A DNA stretch of 5,047 nucleotides, taken from positions 1 to 5,047 of the forward strand of contig CAJQPV010000178.1 in NCBI GenBank assembly GCA_905480305.1. The letters are read 5' to 3'. Numbering within the stretch: the stretch's first letter is position 1; every line of letters starts with the position of its first letter. The notes under the pieces are model-generated. The model saw only the letters and a list, made by a program, of their open reading frames with translations, did not search any database and was not told the origin of the DNA. This document shows, piece after piece, positions 1 through 5,047 of the stretch. The DNA comes from an uncultured Gammaproteobacteria bacterium (GTDB lineage Bacteria; Pseudomonadota; Gammaproteobacteria; UBA9214). The position numbers were made by a program, and so were the translations under genes.

Positions 1-142
1 CGAAGGCCTTGACCTCACCACCATTCGCCTCAGCCATCACTTTCGTGATCGCCGCGGTTAACGTCGTCTTGCCGTGGTCAACGTGACCGATCGTTCCAAC
101 GTTTACATGCGGCTTGGTGCGTTCAAATTTTTCCTTGGACAC
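1..142 (-). CDS. tuf: Elongation factor Tu, N-terminal 47 residues (cut by window edge)
   Basis: EF-Tu is the cytoplasmic GTPase that carries aminoacyl-tRNA to the ribosomal A site. Only the start of the gene is here. The translation opens [19 protein letters not shown] and reaches the P-loop GHVDHGKT at residues 19-26, which binds the GTP phosphates; up to the AAIT after the P-loop it matches E. coli EF-Tu essentially residue for residue. The start is a GTG at 142-140, chosen because [12 protein letters not shown] is the family N-terminus and a good Shine-Dalgarno AGAGGA lies 8 nt upstream (151-156). It follows fusA by 31 nt, the usual last position of the str operon, so it is probably co-transcribed with it. 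The rest of the gene lies beyond position 1, so intactness cannot be judged. Many Gammaproteobacteria have two nearly identical tuf genes; this one sits in the tufA position, but one fragment cannot show whether a second exists. Confidence 0.97.
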   Translation of the reverse strand, partial: MSKEKFERTKPHVNVGTIGHVDHGKTTLTAAITKVMAEANGGEVKAF

Positions 143-150
143 GACTGTAT

Positions 151-156
151 TCCTCT
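151..156 (-). promoter_or_regulatory. Shine-Dalgarno site of tuf
   Basis: On the minus strand AGAGGA lies 8 nt before the GTG start of tuf. It is the only strong ribosome binding site among the four starts visible in this window, and it supports the non-ATG start. High translation of tuf relative to fusA would fit the known large molar excess of EF-Tu over EF-G; that link is inference. Confidence 0.85.
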
Positions 157-172
157 TTAATCGTCAATTAAA
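156..172 (-). repeat. AT-only inverted repeat in the fusA-tuf spacer
   Basis: TTTAAT and ATTAAA form a perfect 6-bp inverted repeat around a 5-nt loop, filling most of the 31-nt gap between fusA and tuf and ending at the edge of the tuf Shine-Dalgarno site. All pairs are A-T, so any RNA hairpin would be weak. There is no GC stem with a T-run, so it is not a terminator, consistent with tuf being read from the same transcript as fusA. It may be chance in an AT-rich spacer. Confidence 0.5.
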
Positions 173-173
173 T

Positions 174-2270
174 TCAAGATACTTTCTTAATTACGGCGTC
201 AGCTATATTCGCCGGTGCTTCATTGTACTTCGCAAACTCCATCGAGTAAGTCGCGCGTCCCTGCGTTGCTGAACGCAGGTCCGTGGCATAACCAAACATC
301 TCTGCCAGCGGCACTTCAGCGCGAATCACCTTGCCGGAAGGACTCTCGTCCATTCCCTGGGTAATGCCGCGACGCCTGTTCAGGTCGCCCATCACATCAC
401 CGAGGTAATCTTCCGGTGTTACTACTTCCACCTTCATTATCGGCTCCAGCAACACCGGCCTGGCGCGCATCGCTCCCGATCTGAATGCCATCGAGCCGGC
501 AATCTTGAAGGCCATCTCGTTGGAGTCAACGTCGTGGTATGAACCGTCATACAGCGTGACTTTCACATCCACCACCGGGTAACCACCAACCACCCCGTTC
601 TCCATCTGTTCCTGCACACCCTTGTCGACCGAGGAAATATATTCCCGGGGAACCGCACCACCGACAACGGCGTTTTCAAACTCGTATCCGGCACCGGTTT
701 CCTGCGGCTCAAGCTTCAACCACACATGTCCATACTGACCACGACCACCGGACTGCCGCACAAACTTGCCTTCCTGTTCAACACTGCTGCGAATCGTCTC
801 GCGGTAGGCAACCTGCGGCGCACCGACATTTGCCTCGACACTGAACTCACGCTTCATGCGGTCAACAATAATATCGAGGTGCAACTCGCCCATGCCGGAA
901 ATAATCGTCTGGCCGGTCTCCTCGTCGGTATGTACCCGAAACGACGGATCTTCCTTCGTCAGTTTCTGCAGTGCCACACCCATCTTTTCCTGGTCTGCCT
1001 TGGTGCGGGGCTCTACCGCCACCGAAATCACCGGATCGGGAAACTCCATCCGCTCCAGGGCAATAATATGGCCCGGTTCGCACAGGGTGTCGCCCGTGGT
1101 GACATCCTTAAGCCCGACCGCCGCCGCAATATCACCGGCGCGCACTTCCTTTATCTCTTCGCGGCTGTTGGAGTGCATCTGCAAAATACGGCCGATACGC
1201 TCTTTCTTGCCCTTTACCGGGTTAAAAACGCTGTCTCCAGAGTTCAGCACCCCGGAATACACCCGGAAAAACGTCAAGTTACCGACAAACGGGTCAGTCG
1301 CGATTTTGAAGGCCAGTGCGGCAAACGGCTCCTCATCGGAGGCGTGGCGCTCGTCTTCCGTCTCGCCGTCTTCAAGTACACCCTTGATCGCCGGTACATC
1401 CAGTGGCGACGGCATAAAACTGACTATCGCATCCAGCATGGCCTGCACACCCTTGTTCTTGAATGCAGAACCGCACAGTGTCGGTACAATCTCGTTTGCC
1501 AGCGTACGTATTCGCAGACCGGCACGTATTTCATCAGCGGACAACTCACCTGTTTCCAGGTATTTTTCCATCAACTCTTCAGAGGCCTCGGCAGCCGCTT
1601 CAACCATGCGTTCGCGCCACTCGGTGCACGCATCCAGCATGTCAGCCGGCACTTCCGTTTCCTCGTAGCTGATACCCTTGTCAGCCTCATTCCAGTAAAT
1701 CGCCTGCATAAGTACCAGGTCGACTACACCCTTGAAATCTTCCTCTGCGCCTATCGGCAACTGCAGCGGAACCGGGTTGGCCCCGAGGCGTTTTTTAACC
1801 TGCTCTACCACTCGCAGGAAATCCGCACCGGAACGATCCATCTTGTTAACAAAGGCCATCCGCGGCACTTTGTACTTGTCACCCTGTCGCCACACCGTTT
1901 CTGACTGCGGCTCTACACCACCGACTGCACAAAACACGGCACAGGCGCCATCCAGTACCCGCAGCGAACGCTCAACCTCAATGGTGAAGTCAACATGTCC
2001 GGGCGTATCAATAATATTGATACGGTGCTGCACAAACTGCTTGTCCATGCCTGTCCAGAAACAGGTTGTTGCAGCCGAGGTAATCGTTATACCGCGTTCC
2101 TGCTCCTGCTCCATCCAGTCCATGACCGCTGCACCGTCATGTACCTCACCAATCTTGTGAGACACGCCGGTGTAAAACAAAATGCGTTCGGTAGTAGTGG
2201 TCTTACCCGCATCGATGTGAGCCATGATACCGATGTTCCGGTAGTGCTCTAATGCAGTAGTCCGTGCCAC
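174..2270 (-). CDS. fusA: Elongation factor G
   Basis: EF-G is the cytoplasmic translocase GTPase that moves tRNA and mRNA through the ribosome and, with RRF, helps recycle it. The 698-residue product is normal length (E. coli 704). G-domain motifs are all present: P-loop AHIDAGKT (17-24), switch I RGITIT (59-64), DTPGH (88-92), NKMD (142-145) and CGSAFKNKG (266-274). The family motif GMGELHLDI falls at 459-467 in domain III. Domain IV begins near [10 protein letters not shown] (507-516), and its tip loop YHDVDSNE (578-585) carries His579, equivalent to the E. coli residue near 583 needed for translocation. The start is GTG at 2270-2268, fixed by the conserved [16 protein letters not shown]-terminus; the only Shine-Dalgarno-like sequence is a weak GGGA 8 nt upstream. 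The stop is TGA. It lies 41 nt after rpsG and 31 nt before tuf. That context and the intact motifs point to canonical fusA rather than an EF-G2 or TetM-like paralogue. His464, a known fusidic acid resistance site in other species, is unchanged. Confidence 0.99.
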   Translation of the reverse strand: MARTTALEHYRNIGIMAHIDAGKTTTTERILFYTGVSHKIGEVHDGAAVMDWMEQEQERGITITSAATTCFWTGMDKQFVQHRINIIDTPGHVDFTIEVERSLRVLDGACAVFCAVGGVEPQSETVWRQGDKYKVPRMAFVNKMDRSGADFLRVVEQVKKRLGANPVPLQLPIGAEEDFKGVVDLVLMQAIYWNEADKGISYEETEVPADMLDACTEWRERMVEAAAEASEELMEKYLETGELSADEIRAGLRIRTLANEIVPTLCGSAFKNKGVQAMLDAIVSFMPSPLDVPAIKGVLEDGETEDERHASDEEPFAALAFKIATDPFVGNLTFFRVYSGVLNSGDSVFNPVKGKKERIGRILQMHSNSREEIKEVRAGDIAAAVGLKDVTTGDTLCEPGHIIALERMEFPDPVISVAVEPRTKADQEKMGVALQKLTKEDPSFRVHTDEETGQTIISGMGELHLDIIVDRMKREFSVEANVGAPQVAYRETIRSSVEQEGKFVRQSGGRGQYGHVWLKLEPQETGAGYEFENAVVGGAVPREYISSVDKGVQEQMENGVVGGYPVVDVKVTLYDGSYHDVDSNEMAFKIAGSMAFRSGAMRARPVLLEPIMKVEVVTPEDYLGDVMGDLNRRRGITQGMDESPSGKVIRAEVPLAEMFGYATDLRSATQGRATYSMEFAKYNEAPANIADAVIKKVS

Positions 2271-2278
2271 TATTCTGT

Positions 2279-2282
2279 TCCC
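2279..2282 (-). promoter_or_regulatory. Weak Shine-Dalgarno site of fusA
   Basis: GGGA on the minus strand lies 8 nt before the fusA GTG start. It pairs with the 16S tail only by counting a G-U wobble, and nothing better is seen in the 41-nt gap after rpsG. A weak site plus a GTG start suggests that fusA translation depends partly on ribosomes arriving from rpsG. The coupling is inferred, not shown. Confidence 0.5.
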
Positions 2283-2311
2283 GAATGCCTGTATTCAAGT
2301 TATTTACACAC

Positions 2312-2782
2312 TTACCAGCGGAAATGCGAGAAGGCCTTGTTGGCCTCTGCCATCCTGTGTGTATCTTCACGCTTCTTCACAGCGTTGCCGCGATTCTCGG
2401 AAGCGTCCAGTAATTCGCCCGCCAGCCGCAACGGCATCGACTTTTCGCTGCGCTTGCGCGCTGAATCCAGCACCCAGCGCATGGCCAGCGTGGTACGGCG
2501 AATCGGGCGAACCTCGATCGGCACCTGGTAGGTTGCACCACCGACGCGCCGTGACTTCACCTCGACCATCGGCCGGACATTGTCCAGTGCCTTGTCCAGC
2601 ACCTCGACAGGATCCTCGTTACCCTTGCCTGCAATCTGGTCCAGAGCACCATAAATAATGCGCTCTGCAACAGACTTCTTGCCAGACTTCATGACCATGT
2701 TAATAAACTTGGCCAGCATCAGGTTGCCGTACTTGGGATCAGGCAGCGTTTCCCTTGAACCAATAACTCTTCTTCTTGACAT
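2312..2782 (-). CDS. rpsG: 30S ribosomal protein S7
   Basis: S7 is the primary 16S rRNA binding protein that nucleates assembly of the 30S head and lies near the E-site tRNA. The 156-residue product starts [19 protein letters not shown] and ends at HFRW, the common bacterial length; E. coli K-12 has a longer C-terminal tail (179 residues). Diagnostic blocks are [13 protein letters not shown] (76-88), in the RNA-contacting β-hairpin region, and the C-terminal [16 protein letters not shown] (136-151). The ATG start at 2782-2780 is fixed by the family N-terminus. The ribosome binding site is poor: the nearest purine stretch is GAGA, 7 nt upstream. The stop is TAA. It follows rpsL by 36 nt and precedes fusA by 41 nt, the standard str operon order. 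In E. coli, S7 represses its own operon by binding the longer rpsL-rpsG spacer; the short spacer here may not allow that structure. No truncation or frameshift is seen. Confidence 0.99.
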   Translation of the reverse strand: MSRRRVIGSRETLPDPKYGNLMLAKFINMVMKSGKKSVAERIIYGALDQIAGKGNEDPVEVLDKALDNVRPMVEVKSRRVGGATYQVPIEVRPIRRTTLAMRWVLDSARKRSEKSMPLRLAGELLDASENRGNAVKKREDTHRMAEANKAFSHFRW

Positions 2783-2818
2783 TGCTGTTTCTCAATTCTC
2801 GTTCGTTATACGTTCGAA

Positions 2819-3193
2819 TCAGGATTTCGGTCGCTTGGCGCCGTACTTCGAGCGGCCCTGACGACGACTGGTGACACCGGATGTATCAAGACTGCCGCGC
2901 ACTGTGTGATAACGCACACCAGGCAAGTCCTTTACACGTCCACCGCGGATCAGCACCACCGAGTGCTCCTGCAGGTTATGACCCTCACCACCGATATAGG
3001 TGGTCACCTCAAAGCCGTTTGTCAGCCGTACACGAGCAACCTTACGCAGCGCCGAATTCGGCTTCTTCGGCGTGGTGGTATAAACACGCGTACATACACC
3101 ACGCTTTTGAGGACATGCTTCCAGCGCGGGGACATTACTTTTTTCGCGCTTGCGGGAGCGCGGCTTGCGTACTAATTGATTGATCGTTGCCAT
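2819..3193 (-). CDS. rpsL: 30S ribosomal protein S12
   Basis: S12 sits at the 30S decoding centre, where it monitors codon-anticodon fit and influences accuracy. The product is 124 residues, the same as E. coli, and nearly identical to it. It begins [20 protein letters not shown] and contains [20 protein letters not shown] (27-46), [12 protein letters not shown] (67-78) and [18 protein letters not shown] (83-100). Lys43 and Lys88 and Pro91 (42, 87 and 90 without the initiator Met), the classical streptomycin resistance or dependence positions, are unchanged, so this target looks streptomycin-sensitive. Asp89, the residue β-methylthiolated by RimO in E. coli, is present. The ATG start matches the family. 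Its ribosome binding site is weak: GGGG 11 nt upstream followed by an A/T-rich run. The stop is TGA. It is first in the str operon, 132 nt after rpoC, and is probably served by the promoter at 3287-3315. Confidence 0.99.
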   Translation of the reverse strand: MATINQLVRKPRSRKREKSNVPALEACPQKRGVCTRVYTTTPKKPNSALRKVARVRLTNGFEVTTYIGGEGHNLQEHSVVLIRGGRVKDLPGVRYHTVRGSLDTSGVTSRRQGRSKYGAKRPKS

Positions 3194-3240
3194 TTACAAA
3201 TAAACCCCGGGATTTAAACCAAAAAATTTCTGTCATCCTG

Positions 3241-3273
3241 AAAACGAACAACAGGCCGGATGGACCGGCCTGT
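3241..3273 (-). terminator. GC-rich hairpin plus T-rich run in the rpsL leader: attenuator or leaky rpoC terminator
   Basis: On the minus strand ACAGGCCGG and CCGGCCTGT form a perfect 9-bp stem (seven G-C pairs) around the 5-nt loop TCCAT, at 3273-3251. It is followed by TGTTCGTTTTC, T-rich but interrupted. This resembles an intrinsic terminator 52 nt after the rpoC stop. It also lies downstream of the predicted str promoter, so a strong terminator here would block rpsL expression from that promoter. It is therefore more likely a leaky or conditional terminator (attenuator), or simply a leader hairpin that protects the 5' end or pauses polymerase. The structure is read directly; the function is inference. 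Confidence 0.5.
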
Positions 3274-3286
3274 CGACAGAAGCGGA

Positions 3287-3315
3287 ATTCTAGAATCAGG
3301 GGCTCCCCCTGTCAA
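3287..3315 (-). promoter_or_regulatory. σ70 promoter of the str operon (rpsL-rpsG-fusA-tuf)
   Basis: Reading the minus strand, a perfect -35 TTGACA (3315-3310) is followed by exactly 17 nt and a -10 TAGAAT (3292-3287, five of six consensus bases). The -35 begins 10 nt after the rpoC TAG stop. Transcription would start around 3283-3277, leaving a leader of roughly 85-90 nt before rpsL. The position just upstream of rpsL and the near-ideal elements and spacing suggest strong transcription of the operon on top of read-through from rpoBC. The stretch after the -10 (TCCGCTTC) is not the GC-only discriminator typical of strongly stringent promoters, though it is C-rich. The start site is not determined. 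Confidence 0.78.
3297..3311. repeat. 6-bp inverted repeat inside the promoter spacer
   Basis: CAGGGG and CCCCTG form a perfect inverted repeat around a 3-nt centre. It fills most of the spacer between the -35 and -10 elements and overlaps the last two bases of the -35 box. A dyad here could be an operator for a repressor or MerR-type regulator, but no regulator is visible and the half-sites are low-complexity G/C runs, so chance is quite possible. Confidence 0.45.
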
Positions 3316-3325
3316 GCAAGTTTTT

Positions 3326-5047
<1,722 letters not shown>

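Larger units (their letters stand above)
1..3283 (-). other. str operon transcription unit (rpsL-rpsG-fusA-tuf)
   Basis: Four translation genes lie head to tail with gaps of 36, 41 and 31 nt. No terminator-like GC stem with a T-run is visible between them, and one good promoter stands before the first gene. This supports one transcript starting near 3283-3277 and continuing past the left edge. Read-through from rpoC is possible. In many Gammaproteobacteria the next genes are rpsJ and the S10 cluster, but that cannot be seen here. Confidence 0.75.

Noticed and set aside
856..1668. A 270-residue plus-strand open frame, serine-rich
   Set aside because: It is antisense to fusA in another frame, with a composition (Ser, Arg, Pro, Thr) typical of shadow translation and no family motif.
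726..1904. A 392-residue open frame on the plus strand
   Set aside because: It lies wholly antisense to fusA, whose conserved frame is beyond doubt. The translation shows no recognisable domain; long antisense frames are common opposite conserved coding sequence.
3201..3216. Imperfect palindrome TAAACCCCGGGATTTA before rpsL, considered as a structure hiding the ribosome binding site
   Set aside because: There is one mismatch and no room for a loop at its centre, so a stable RNA hairpin is unlikely; the ribosome binding sequence itself is weak.
3135..3236. A 33-codon minus-strand frame starting with ATG in the rpsL leader and overlapping the rpsL start out of frame; considered as a leader peptide
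   Set aside because: AGG abuts the ATG with no spacing and no other ribosome binding site is near. The codons show no regulatory run of one amino acid, and reading through the rpsL start would be expected to interfere with rpsL.
3285..3294. Clustered restriction-like sites GAATTC and TCTAGA, with GTCGAC nearby at 3272-3277, considered as cloning-vector or linker contamination
   Set aside because: The sites lie inside a natural intergenic region that carries a well-placed promoter between two genes in an expected order, and no vector sequence adjoins them. They arise from short palindromes.

Overview
This window is a segment of a bacterial transcription–translation gene cluster, read entirely on the minus strand. 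In transcription order (right to left) it holds the 3' part of rpoC (RNA polymerase β'), rpsL (S12), rpsG (S7), fusA (EF-G) and the 5' end of tuf (EF-Tu). All five are identified from conserved family sequence. rpoC and tuf are cut by the window edges; the other three are complete and look intact.

Organism: the proteins look gammaproteobacterial. β' carries a long insertion in the trigger loop that aligns residue for residue with the E. coli SI3 region, and S12 is nearly the E. coli sequence. In E. coli, however, rpoBC and the str operon (rpsL-rpsG-fusA-tufA) lie far apart. Here rpoC runs straight into rpsL, the order seen in Pseudomonas and many other non-enteric Gammaproteobacteria. Base composition looks moderately GC-rich by eye. 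I cannot name a genus.

Layout: tuf (1-142, GTG start), 31-nt gap, fusA (174-2270, GTG start), 41-nt gap, rpsG (2312-2782), 36-nt gap, rpsL (2819-3193), 132-nt gap, rpoC (3326 to the right edge). The 132-nt gap is the only sizeable non-coding stretch and holds nearly all the regulatory signal. It has a near-consensus σ70 promoter (TTGACA, 17 nt, TAGAAT) starting 10 nt after the rpoC stop. Downstream of it, in the presumed leader RNA, is a perfect 9-bp GC-rich hairpin followed by a T-rich run. The str genes can therefore be transcribed from their own promoter as well as by read-through from rpoC.

Together the genes supply the polymerase catalytic subunit, two 30S proteins (decoding centre and head) and the two main elongation GTPases. 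I find no mobile element, CRISPR array, RNA gene or novel system. The points worth a second look are regulatory: the promoter and leader hairpin, the short rpsL-rpsG spacer where E. coli has its S7 operator, and the uneven strength of the ribosome binding sites.
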